10,819 nt of DNA from Moraxella pluranimalium (GTDB lineage: Bacteria > Pseudomonadota > Gammaproteobacteria > Pseudomonadales > Moraxellaceae), in NCBI RefSeq assembly GCF_002014825.1, contig NZ_MUYU01000013.1, forward strand, positions 1 through 10,819, in the 5' to 3' direction. The position numbers and the translations under genes were made by a program. This document shows, piece by piece, positions 1-6,041 of this stretch. The notes beneath the pieces were generated by a model that had not been told where the DNA came from, made no database searches, and saw only the letters and a list, made by a program, of their open reading frames with translations. How positions within the stretch are numbered: position 1 is the stretch's first letter; each line of letters opens with the position of its first letter.

Positions 1-703
1 CACCACCTTGCAATGCAGCGTGATTGAACATACTTATATAATTGTTGGCTCTATTGAACTCAGCTCTTATCAGTTTTTCACTTCTTTGTTTGTCAAATTG
101 TTTCTTGCCACTCATTAATTCTGCACCCTGAATTAAATAGTTTACCACACTGTCTTCATTTGTCCAATTGACTGTACCTGCTTTACTATGGAAATCTAAA
201 ATACTCGTGTCCATTTCAGGTATAGTTGGGTCTGAGTCTCCCCAAGGGCCTGATGACATAAGAGTTAAGGAGTTAACTCTGTCGGCAAACTTTATTGATG
301 CTATTTGAGAAATTAGTCCGCCCAAAGAAATCCCCACAAAATGTGCTTTGTCAATCTTGTAGCCATCCAATATTGAAATAGCGTCATTAGTTAAGTCAAC
401 AATATCGTATGGAGTAGAACCTGGTTCATAATTAGTGGATTTTCCTACATCTCTGTTGTCGTAACGAATAACAAAAAATCCTTTTTCAGATAATTGTTGG
501 CAAAATTCAGTGTCCCAATACAGCATTGATACGGTTGCACCTGCTACCAAAAGGATTGCTGGATTTTTCTTATTTCCAAAACTTTCCGTACAGAGTTCAA
601 TGCCGTTTGTTTTAATTATTTTCTCTTTCATTTCTGTTTTCCTTTGTTTGCAACTGATTATTATCAGTCCTAAAATTAATATCCAAAGTAGTTTTTTTTT
701 CAT
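1..703 (-). CDS. estT: EstT-type serine macrolide esterase, N-terminal 234 residues (gene crosses the window ends)
   Basis: The gene starts at 703, runs down to 1 and continues at 10800-10586, giving 305 residues in all. It is an alpha/beta hydrolase. The nucleophile elbow GISLGG places Ser126, and the C-terminal part supplies Asp257 and His285; counted from the internal Met at 629-631 these are Ser102, Asp233 and His261. The body closely matches my memory of EstT, which opens the lactone ring of 16-membered macrolides (tylosin, tilmicosin, tildipirosin). The upstream ATG at 701-703 is preferred because it adds 24 residues that form a lipoprotein signal: MKKK, a hydrophobic stretch and a lipobox ending ISC at Cys18. 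A stop codon lies directly before that ATG and there is no Shine-Dalgarno, as is common in Bacteroidota. The internal ATG has an AAAGGA 8 nt upstream and would give a 281-residue cytoplasmic form. The gene is downstream of the ABC-F gene on the same strand, with a large palindrome between them. Confidence 0.86.
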   Translation of the reverse strand, partial: MKKKLLWILILGLIIISCKQRKTEMKEKIIKTNGIELCTESFGNKKNPAILLVAGATVSMLYWDTEFCQQLSEKGFFVIRYDNRDVGKSTNYEPGSTPYDIVDLTNDAISILDGYKIDKAHFVGISLGGLISQIASIKFADRVNSLTLMSSGPWGDSDPTIPEMDTSILDFHSKAGTVNWTNEDSVVNYLIQGAELMSGKKQFDKQRSEKLIRAEFNRANNYISMFNHAALQGG

Positions 704-742
704 TTATCAATGTTTAACTGTTATGCTGGTATCTTTCACAAT

Positions 743-941
743 GCCCGCTAACGTTTCGGGGCTTTGCGAAGTGGCGGAAAATCGAAGCGGAAAGTTTCGA
801 TTTAGACGACACGTAGCAAAAGCCAATTTCTATTTGCTAAATTATGAAAAAAAGCCAATAAAATTGGCTTTTGCGGATTACGAAGCAGAAAACTTTCAAC
901 TATTACTTAACCCGCCATTTTGCAAAACCCTTGTTGGTGGC
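743..941. repeat. Large imperfect palindrome (cassette-junction-like element)
   Basis: The 199-bp stretch between the ABC-F and esterase genes folds on itself. The outer arms are 743-777 (GCCCGCTAACG, then GGCTTTGCGAAGTGGCGG) and 911-941, whose reverse complement reads GCCACCAACAAGGG, then TTTTGCAAAATGGCGGG. The inner arms are a perfect 14-bp match: GCAAAAGCCAATTT at 816-829 and its complement at 861-874. Weaker similarity (GAAAGTTT) lies between them. End motifs of the same kind occur at 10561-10569 and 2700-2709, at the outer edges of the two-gene segment. In architecture it resembles an integron attC site, but the ends do not fit the GTTRRRY/RYYYAAC core and no integrase is present. It could instead be a Bacteroidota chromosomal repeat or a transcription terminator. 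Confidence 0.75.
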
Positions 942-953
942 AGTACTGGTTGT

Positions 954-2543
954 TCACAGTGCTATTTTCCGTTTAATATTGATTTGCTCCAAAAAAGTTT
1001 CATCGTGAGAAATGACAAGCAATGTTCCCTGATAATCGTTGATTGCATTCGTCAGAATTTCAATATTTTGAATGTCTAAGTTGTTGGTCGGCTCGTCCAA
1101 AATAATCATATCGGGTGATTGATTGCCGATACTTAAACAGCATAGCATTAAACGTATTCTTTCTCCACCACTCAAAGCGTTACAAGATTTACCCCAATCT
1201 TCTCTTGTGAACAAAAACCGGTTCAACCGAATTTTAATTTCGTGTTCCTGCAATGCAGTCGTGTTAAACACTTGTGCCTGTTCGTAAACTGTCAGATTAT
1301 TGTCAATCAAAGAATAATCCTGGTCGATATAAACCGATTTATTTTCTGCGATAAAAACCGTCCCGATTTGTGGTTTCAGATTTCTCAAAATCACTTTTAT
1401 CAAGGTTGTTTTTCCCGAACCGTTTGTACCTTTTATGGCAATTCGTTCTCCACTTACAATTTGAAAGTTAAGATTTTCCGTCCACAAATAGTTTCCGTTT
1501 TCATAACTAAAATTGATATTTTCGGCAACGAACAACTTTTTGCCTTTATGTAGTTTGGCGTTGTCAAACCCGAATTTCATTTGGTCGGTTTCCGAAAGCG
1601 AAGAACGCAGGTTTTGAAGCTCTTGTTTGATATTCCTGATTTTTTCTGTGTGAACACCCGCAATTTTGGCGGTACTCCGCTCTGCACTGTTTTTCCACGT
1701 ACCGGAAACTATTTTCGGAAGTCCTGCTTTGCCTAAATTTTTCTTGGCTCGGACATCTAATCTTTGTTGCCGTTCTGTGGTTTCACGTTCTTTTTCTTTC
1801 GCTTTCTTCAACGCCTTTTCTTTGCTGTGTATATCTTGGCTTATCGCATTGATTTCAATTTCTTTTTGCTCTTTGTAAAAATCATAATTACCTCCATAAA
1901 CTTTAATTCCGTTTTTGTTCAGTTCGCAAACGGTATCCAGAATATTTAATAATTTTCTATCGTGGCTTACGATAATCAAGGTGCTTTTTGTGTTTTCGAT
2001 GAAATCATACAAAATATTTCTTCCCGAATTATCCAAATGATTACTCGGCTCGTCCAACAAAACCAACTCGGGTTGGTGAATGGAAATTCCTGCCAAAAAC
2101 ACTTTGGTTTTCTGTCCTCCGCTCAATGTTTCCATTTTTTGAGACAAGTCTAAATTAGACAAATTCCAATAGTTCAAGGCTTCCCTACAACGGTCTTCTA
2201 TCGTCCAATCGTCATTGAGCAAACTGAAATTTTCTTCCGATACATTTCCGTTCAGAATTTCTTTCAAAGCGTTCAGTTTTTCATCAATTAGCAAGGCTTG
2301 TGCAATGGTTAAATGATTGAATTGCCCGAAAATTTGCGGAATATAATACGGTTGCGTTTCGACTTTCAACAGTCCGTCAGACGGTTGTAATTCTTTGGCA
2401 ATAATTTTCAGCAAGGTAGATTTTCCAACACCATTGTTGCCAATTAATGCAATTTTTCCGTGATTATTTACCGTCAGATTGATGTCGCTGAACAGTAAAT
2501 CTTTGTTAAGATGTGTATATGATAAATTTTGAATAGTAAGCAT
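954..2543 (-). CDS. ABC-F ATPase, probable ribosome-protection resistance protein
   Basis: This is a 529-residue protein with two ATP-binding cassettes and no membrane segments, the ABC-F plan. Cassette 1 has Walker A GNNGVGKST (35-43), signature LSGGQ (140-144), Walker B VLLDEP (161-166) and switch His194. Cassette 2 has GTNGSGKTT (372-380), LSGGE (457-461), MIILDEP (479-485) and His513. Both Walker B glutamates are present, so both sites look active. The linker between them (about 205-335) is highly charged and includes a Lys/Arg-rich stretch at 242-275. Its length and make-up suit an antibiotic-resistance ABC-F (Vga/Lsa/Msr-like) that enters the ribosomal E site and dislodges drug. I cannot assign a named gene or drug range. 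It lies upstream of the macrolide esterase on the same strand, which supports a role against macrolides, lincosamides or streptogramins. An AAAGGA occurs shortly before the ATG. Its outward flank is Bacteroidota-like. Confidence 0.85.
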   Translation of the reverse strand: MLTIQNLSYTHLNKDLLFSDINLTVNNHGKIALIGNNGVGKSTLLKIIAKELQPSDGLLKVETQPYYIPQIFGQFNHLTIAQALLIDEKLNALKEILNGNVSEENFSLLNDDWTIEDRCREALNYWNLSNLDLSQKMETLSGGQKTKVFLAGISIHQPELVLLDEPSNHLDNSGRNILYDFIENTKSTLIIVSHDRKLLNILDTVCELNKNGIKVYGGNYDFYKEQKEIEINAISQDIHSKEKALKKAKEKERETTERQQRLDVRAKKNLGKAGLPKIVSGTWKNSAERSTAKIAGVHTEKIRNIKQELQNLRSSLSETDQMKFGFDNAKLHKGKKLFVAENINFSYENGNYLWTENLNFQIVSGERIAIKGTNGSGKTTLIKVILRNLKPQIGTVFIAENKSVYIDQDYSLIDNNLTVYEQAQVFNTTALQEHEIKIRLNRFLFTREDWGKSCNALSGGERIRLMLCCLSIGNQSPDMIILDEPTNNLDIQNIEILTNAINDYQGTLLVISHDETFLEQINIKRKIAL

Positions 2544-2662
2544 AATTTCTTCCTTTTAGATATTAAACAAATCAGCCAAACTCGATTTCGAGTTCACTGT
2601 TTTCTGAAGGTCTGAAAGAAATTATTTTTTTACATTTTTCGCTTACTTTTAATTTTATGGTG

Positions 2663-2670
2663 CAAAGCTA
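2663..2670 (-). promoter_or_regulatory. Bacteroidota-type -7 element upstream of the ABC-F gene
   Basis: On the minus strand this reads TAGCTTTG, which matches the Bacteroidota sigma -7 consensus TAnnTTTG. It lies about 120 bp before the ABC-F start. I see no convincing -33 TTTG at the usual 19-21 bp distance, so it may be a weak promoter or a chance match. No good sigma70-type -35/-10 pair was found in the same leader. Confidence 0.4.
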
Positions 2671-2699
2671 CAATTTTTTTCGAGAGTTCGGTTCGTATT

Positions 2700-2709
2700 G
2701 CCACCAACG
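2700..2709. repeat. End motif of the palindromic element, outer edge of the ABC-F segment
   Basis: GCCACCAACG here matches the GCCACCAACAA end of the large palindrome at 743-941. It lies on the far side of the ABC-F gene, so the gene is bracketed by related ends, as a cassette would be. The match is short (9-10 bases). Confidence 0.4.
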
Positions 2710-2748
2710 CCCAAATATACGAACATTCGTTTATTTTACACAAATATC

Positions 2749-2778
2749 TTGCGTATATCAATTTTATTTGTAATTTTG
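2749..2778 (+). promoter_or_regulatory. Orphan Bacteroidota-type promoter facing the backbone
   Basis: TTG (2749-2751), 19 bp, then TAATTTTG (2771-2778) matches the Bacteroidota pattern TTTG-N19-21-TAnnTTTG, except that the first base of the -33 box is C. It points away from the ABC-F gene towards the 3' end of vapD. The only frame after it is a tiny one starting at 2800, running into the vapD terminator. It is probably a promoter whose own gene was lost when the segment was joined to the plasmid. The rest of 2544-2909 is AT-rich leader and the vapXD terminator. Confidence 0.45.
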
Positions 2779-2856
2779 TATATAGTTGAAAAATAATTTA
2801 TGAGTTTAATACGATGCAAATATAAATTATTTTATATTATAAATCAAATATTTTTT

Positions 2857-2886
2857 AAAAAAAACAGAAGATTGAAAAAACTTCTG
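2857..2886 (-). terminator. Rho-independent terminator of vapXD
   Basis: On the minus strand CAGAAG (2886-2881), a 10-nt loop and CTTCTG (2870-2865) are followed by eight T residues (2864-2857). It lies 23 bp past the vapD stop. This marks the backbone side of the join to the Bacteroidota-like segment, placing that join between about 2779 and 2857. Confidence 0.75.
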
Positions 2887-2909
2887 CACTTGGTTTGACA
2901 ATTCAAGTT

Positions 2910-3188
2910 TTAATTTTTAACAGACAACGTAAAATCAGACCATTGCTCAACCCTAAACGCTCGAATATCTCTCACAGATGCACCGAACCACGGTAATGCC
3001 TTTAGAGCATTTATCGCATCAAATAAATTTGCCATGTTTTCGCTTTCGTTCACATACAAACTACCCTGGATTCTATTAAACCCAAAACTTTTTAGCGTAT
3101 TGGCAATATCGATATACGCTTGTGAAGTGCCTTTTGGATGATTGGCTATGGTATCAGCTACAACTAAGTCAAAGGAAATGGCAAACAT
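2910..3188 (-). CDS. vapD: VapD family endoribonuclease toxin
   Basis: This 92-residue protein has the VapD family look: an N-terminal strand MFAISFDLVV with the conserved Asp7, a central segment with IQGSLYVNES, then ALPWFGASVRDIRAFRVEQWSDF. VapD proteins are small RNases with a Cas2-like ferredoxin fold that act as toxins in Haemophilus and are also found on Neisseria plasmids. The length is normal for the family. Its ATG overlaps the stop codon of the upstream vapX by one base (TAATG), so translation is probably coupled. There is no G-rich ribosome site of its own. A terminator follows. Role here is inferred: plasmid maintenance or stress survival. Confidence 0.9.
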   Translation of the reverse strand: MFAISFDLVVADTIANHPKGTSQAYIDIANTLKSFGFNRIQGSLYVNESENMANLFDAINALKALPWFGASVRDIRAFRVEQWSDFTLSVKN

Positions 3189-3379
3189 TAGGCTAACTTC
3201 TTACTTTCAACAATGTCCAAAACACGGCATTCATCAACAATATTTGATTCTAAGATTCGAATTTTAACAAGCTCAAGAACATTGTTTGTTTCGATAGATT
3301 CCAATACTTCGTATGCAACGCCGTATTCACCGAATTGCATAATGTCGCCCTTAGAAATGCGAACTTCTGATTGATTCAT
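3188..3379 (-). CDS. vapX: VapX-type antitoxin
   Basis: This is a 63-residue acidic protein directly upstream of vapD and overlapping it by one base. By position, size and the known VapXD arrangement in Haemophilus it is the antitoxin. The sequence starts MNQSEVRISKGDIMQFGEYG and has no recognizable DNA-binding domain. An AGGGGG ribosome site (G tract 3385-3389) lies 5 nt before the ATG, stronger than anything before vapD, so more antitoxin than toxin would be made. A sigma70-like element, TTGGTG-N16-TATCCT, can be read in the 63-bp gap after rep, but weakly. There is no terminator in that gap, so read-through from rep is possible. Confidence 0.8.
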   Translation of the reverse strand: MNQSEVRISKGDIMQFGEYGVAYEVLESIETNNVLELVKIRILESNIVDECRVLDIVESKKLA

Positions 3380-3442
3380 CTTAACCCCCTATTGTTAGGA
3401 TACTAAAATCAAGTATATCACCAATTTATTTATCTGTGGAAA

Positions 3443-4615
3443 TTATTCATCCAATACAGATAAATCAAACGATTTGAATATCGACAGCGTTTCAAATTTG
3501 TAGCGAATAATTAGCAAGCATTGTCGATATTCTTTGCGTTCAAAGTAGAATTTTTCGCCCCCATTCCCTAAAAATTTTGCGTTTGCAATGATAAATTTTT
3601 CGATAGTAGCATCATCAGCATTGAGCAATTGCTCATAGACTTTCAGTGCGTGCGACAGCTCGTCATTAACTTGTTTTTGAGCGTCTTTTTTCGCTTGCTC
3701 CTTGCGTTGACGCTCGATTTTAGCTTCATTTTCCGCTTGTCTGTGTTGCTCAAGTGCTTTATTTACAAGGTTTTTGCGGTGAATGTCTGTGGCGTTGATA
3801 CTATCAGCGTATAAATTCTTTTGTTTAACTATTTCACGCTCTTTATCAGTCAAATTGTCGAACATATCGACAGTATTTGTATCACGCTCTTTGTTTTTTT
3901 GCGACTTCTCTTTGACTTTGGATTGAATGTCAAAGCGAAAACCAACGATTTTACGACCCTGTTTTTTCTGCTCGTAACTGACAGAGTAGTCTGTATTTTC
4001 ATTGATTTGTTTCATGGAGTAGTCAAGAACAAATTTTTTGAAATTCGACATCAAACTGTATTCATGTTCATGTAATCCAAGACGAAAACGCAGGTCAGAT
4101 AGCGAAATTTCAAACCAACCCTTACCATTTTTTTTGTCAAAAAAACGCATTAACAATTCAAAAAATCGCAAAGAATATTGACCAGATAAACGCTTAATCT
4201 GTTCTTTGTTGTATGCTGTAAAGTTGCGTTCAATCTCAACAAGCATGGGGATAATAGCGGTAGAAAACATAAATTTTACAGTTGCTTCTGCTTCTACATA
4301 CTTCGCAGATTGTGTAAAACGCTCGTAAACGACTTCAATATTTCCACGCTTGTTAATTCTTTGATAGCCCCATTTTTGTTCAAATAAACCCATGACGGCT
4401 TTACGCAAAGACTTGTAGGCGGCGTGCCTATCCACATCAAAAAGTTGCATATAATCGTCAGCATGAATTGTTAATTCTTGATTTTGTGCAGACTCTACCG
4501 TGTCAAATTTTTCACGAATTTTCAAAATCGCAAGCAAAATAAGACGCTGTTCAACTTCGTTTAGTCTGTGTGACGACTCAATCAATGCATTATCTTTGAC
4601 AATCAAATTTCCCAT
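3443..4615 (-). CDS. rep: Rep_3 family plasmid replication initiator
   Basis: The 390-residue protein begins with the typical Rep_3 opening, in which DNALIESSHRLNEVEQRLIL starts at residue 8. It continues with two winged-helix parts (about 10-120 and 125-235), including LSGQYSLRFFELLMRFFD (143-160) and ISLSDLRFRLGL in the second. Residues about 235-340 are highly charged and probably form a helical tail. Such proteins bind iterons, open the origin and repress their own promoter. The context fits: four 22-bp iterons and an inverted-repeat operator lie immediately upstream. The ATG has a GGGGG tract (4622-4626) 6 nt upstream and a second one further back. The gene is followed by vapX at 63 bp. 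Confidence 0.93.
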   Translation of the reverse strand: MGNLIVKDNALIESSHRLNEVEQRLILLAILKIREKFDTVESAQNQELTIHADDYMQLFDVDRHAAYKSLRKAVMGLFEQKWGYQRINKRGNIEVVYERFTQSAKYVEAEATVKFMFSTAIIPMLVEIERNFTAYNKEQIKRLSGQYSLRFFELLMRFFDKKNGKGWFEISLSDLRFRLGLHEHEYSLMSNFKKFVLDYSMKQINENTDYSVSYEQKKQGRKIVGFRFDIQSKVKEKSQKNKERDTNTVDMFDNLTDKEREIVKQKNLYADSINATDIHRKNLVNKALEQHRQAENEAKIERQRKEQAKKDAQKQVNDELSHALKVYEQLLNADDATIEKFIIANAKFLGNGGEKFYFERKEYRQCLLIIRYKFETLSIFKSFDLSVLDE

Positions 4616-4639
4616 ACAATTCCCCCTAGAATTTCCCCC

Positions 4640-4668
4640 ATTCTATCAAAAAAAATCATTTGAGTAAA
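4640..4668 (-). promoter_or_regulatory. rep promoter
   Basis: On the minus strand, TTTACT (4668-4663) and TAGAAT (4645-4640) are separated by exactly 17 bp, a good sigma70 promoter (4/6 and 5/6 matches). The -35 box lies inside the left arm of the inverted repeat at 4658-4690, so a protein bound there would block RNA polymerase. The start of transcription would fall about 20 bases before the rep ATG. Confidence 0.7.
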
Positions 4669-4690
4669 TTATTTTTTTTCTTACTCAAAT
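4658..4690. promoter_or_regulatory. Inverted-repeat operator for Rep autoregulation
   Basis: A perfect 10-bp inverted repeat, ATTTGAGTAA (4658-4667) and TTACTCAAAT (4681-4690), flanks a 13-bp AT-rich spacer. The right arm resembles the ACTCATATT part of the iterons and directly abuts the first one, so it looks like two opposed half-iterons. In Rep_3 plasmids this arrangement binds Rep dimers and represses rep. The function is inferred. Confidence 0.72.
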
Positions 4691-4778
4691 GGTGACCATT
4701 ACTACTCATATTGGTGACCATTACTACTCATATTGGTGACCATTACTACTCATATTGGTGACCATTACTACTCATATA
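4691..4778. repeat. Origin of replication: four 22-bp iterons
   Basis: Four direct repeats begin at 4691, 4713, 4735 and 4757 with an exact 22-bp period. Each starts GGTGACCATTACTACTCAT, and the copies are identical except at the edge of the last one. Each carries the small palindrome GGT-G-ACC. They lie next to a Rep_3 gene and an AT-rich stretch (4641-4690) that could be the unwinding site. This is the vegetative origin and probably the incompatibility determinant. Confidence 0.92.
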
Positions 4779-4869
4779 TCTGCGAAAACCTTTGCTATCA
4801 AAGGCGTTGCGAGTGTCTATAAAACAACAAAGTTGTTATAAAACAAAAAAAGCTTTTTTGTTTGATTTT
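4779..4869 (-). other. Hairpins between origin and mobilization gene; possible terminator
   Basis: Three small inverted repeats are packed here: CCTTTG/CAAAGG (4789-4794 and 4799-4804), AACAAC/GTTGTT (4823-4828 and 4832-4837), and an A/T-only arm pair around AGCT (4841-4863). The last directly follows the stop codon of the minus-strand mobilization gene and gives a T-rich tail, so it may weakly terminate that transcript before it enters the origin. Confidence 0.4.
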
Positions 4870-5424
4870 TTATTGTTGCAAGATAAGTTCTTTGACTTCG
4901 TATTGTTCATAAGCGTGTTCATAATAGAACTCGTAGTGCGTTTTTGTAGCAGATAATTTTGTGATTATTAGTTGATACATTCGTTTATTTTCATCACGAT
5001 AAATTAAAACAGATACATCATCTGATTTTTGTCTGACTTCTACATTCGACAGCAAAAATTGTCTGTCTTTTTCGTTTGCTGTCTGACTATACGCAATCAT
5101 TTTAATCATGACGAAGTCATATTCATCATCAAAAATTTTCAGCATTGCATTACCAACCAAAAATTTTTCTCGTGCTTTTTCTTTTCGTTGTTGTGTGGAT
5201 TGTCGTTTTTCTGCTGTATCAATCTTTGCTTGATACGCTTTAATTTTTTTGTCCGCTCGGAAAAGTTTTAGGGCGTTTTTAATCAAGGTTTGGTTGCAAT
5301 CTTGATTGTTTTTGTATGCTAGACAGTGTTCAACAATCATTTTTGATTGACTGTCGATTGCGTTTTTTCTGCTTTCAATTAAGTCATCAATCAATGCAAT
5401 GTCAGATTTGGTTAGCGTTGTCAT
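4870..5424 (-). CDS. Probable mobilization accessory protein (MobC-like)
   Basis: This 184-residue protein is not recognized with certainty. The N-terminal half (1-90) is helical and charged. It contains a stretch running from KAYQAKIDTAEKRQ through QQRKEKAREKFLVGNAML, which loosely resembles the RKxRTRxLIxLGAL segment of accessory proteins that work with MOBQ relaxases. The C-terminal half looks like mixed strands and helix, with many tyrosines near the end. It is transcribed away from the oriT candidate and diverges from the relaxase gene, the usual place for such a partner. The ATG is preceded by AGGGGG (G tract 5430-5434) at 5 nt, the same signal as rep, vapX and mobA. The alternative is a plasmid gene of unknown function. 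Confidence 0.5.
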   Translation of the reverse strand: MTTLTKSDIALIDDLIESRKNAIDSQSKMIVEHCLAYKNNQDCNQTLIKNALKLFRADKKIKAYQAKIDTAEKRQSTQQRKEKAREKFLVGNAMLKIFDDEYDFVMIKMIAYSQTANEKDRQFLLSNVEVRQKSDDVSVLIYRDENKRMYQLIITKLSATKTHYEFYYEHAYEQYEVKELILQQ

Positions 5425-5532
5425 TCAATCCCCCTAATATATTTTCAGCCAAAATTTACCGATTTTTTGCAAAATTTCATCTTGCTAATTTTCCTTGCAA
5501 TTTTATCACTTTTCCGCTAATCTGTCATTGTT

Positions 5533-5632
5533 CTTTGTGCACACAAAGCCCGGTTAGACGTTTCTTTCGCAGGCTCAGAAACTACCGGTCTAGGGACACC
5601 CTAGAACCCGCTACAACGCTTAACAGCGTTGT
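5533..5632. other. Candidate origin of transfer (oriT)
   Basis: This stretch between the two divergent mob genes is unusually rich in inverted repeats: CTTTGTG/CACAAAG (5533-5548), GTTTCT/AGAAAC (5560-5565 and 5577-5582), TCTAGGG/CCCTAGA (5589-5605) and ACAACGCT/AGCGTTGT (5613-5620 and 5625-5632). The GTTTCT...AGAAAC pair followed within a few bases by ACCGGT recalls the RSF1010-family oriT, where a similar inverted repeat precedes the nick site. It is also more GC-rich than its surroundings. The exact nick position cannot be read. Confidence 0.6.
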
Positions 5633-5660
5633 TTAAAATCTCATATTTTTTGATATACTT

Positions 5661-6020
5661 TTTACTTCTAAACTGCGTTTTTTACTGCTAAATCGACAAT
5701 TTTTACTTATAAATCGAAAATTTTTACTGCTAAAGTGCAAAAAACTACTGAAAATCGACAAAAAATGCTTAAAAATGACCAATTTTTCTTAAAATCGACA
5801 AATTTAACTGTGAAATCGACAAAAAATGCTCGTAGAACGCAGTTTTTAGCTTGTTTTAGCGTGTTTTTGACTGTGGATGACCAAAAACTACTTGGAATTG
5901 CACAAAATCGCTTAAAATCGACGAAAAACGCATTAAAATCGACAATTTTTACTGCGAAATCGACAAATTTTGCTCAAAATCGACCAAAAACTACTTAAAA
6001 TCGACAATTTTTCATTTGCA
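5661..6020. repeat. Array of about 16 degenerate 20-21 bp direct repeats
   Basis: A unit of roughly TTTTTACTGCTAAAATCGAC recurs all the way from the oriT candidate to the relaxase start. The ATCGA core or a near match falls at 5692, 5713, 5734, 5754, 5775, 5794, 5815, 5836, 5857, 5877, 5897, 5917, 5938, 5959, 5979 and 6000. That is a mean spacing of 20.5 bp, or two helical turns; the middle copies (5836-5897) are the most worn. Each unit holds a T tract and an A tract about half a period apart, so the DNA may be bent. It is not a CRISPR array (no conserved repeat with unique spacers) and differs from the replication iterons in sequence. It may bind a mobilization, partition or nucleoid protein, and the mobA promoter must lie in or beside it. 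Confidence 0.85.
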
Positions 6021-6041
6021 AATTTTCGCATTGGGGGACAC

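Noticed and set aside
743..941. True integron attC site
   Set aside because: Ends read GTTAGCG and GTTGGTG rather than GTTRRRY, and there is no integrase or attI in the plasmid.
510..1079. 189-codon plus-strand open frame
   Set aside because: It lies opposite the esterase start, the palindromic element and the ABC-F end; no domain is visible and the two opposite-strand genes have full family motifs.
2377..2386. Possible standard Neisseria uptake sequence (minus strand ACCGTCTGAC)
   Set aside because: It differs from GCCGTCTGAA at both ends and lies inside the ABC-F coding region of Bacteroidota type; chance match.
5869..5878. DnaA box (TCATCCACA on the minus strand)
   Set aside because: One mismatch to the consensus, inside the repeat array and away from the iteron origin; not enough to call.
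5735..5998. 87-codon plus-strand frame with a seven-residue repeat (KSTKNA-like)
   Set aside because: The periodic protein is a by-product of the 21-bp DNA repeat staying in frame; there is no ribosome site and the DNA pattern continues outside the frame.
5661..6020. CRISPR array
   Set aside because: Period is only 20-21 bp with no conserved repeat alternating with unique spacers, and no cas genes are present.
5970..6041. Longer relaxase start at 5970 (24 extra residues)
   Set aside because: The extension is coded by the repeat array; the ATG at 6042 has a GGGGG ribosome site and the family-typical N-terminus.
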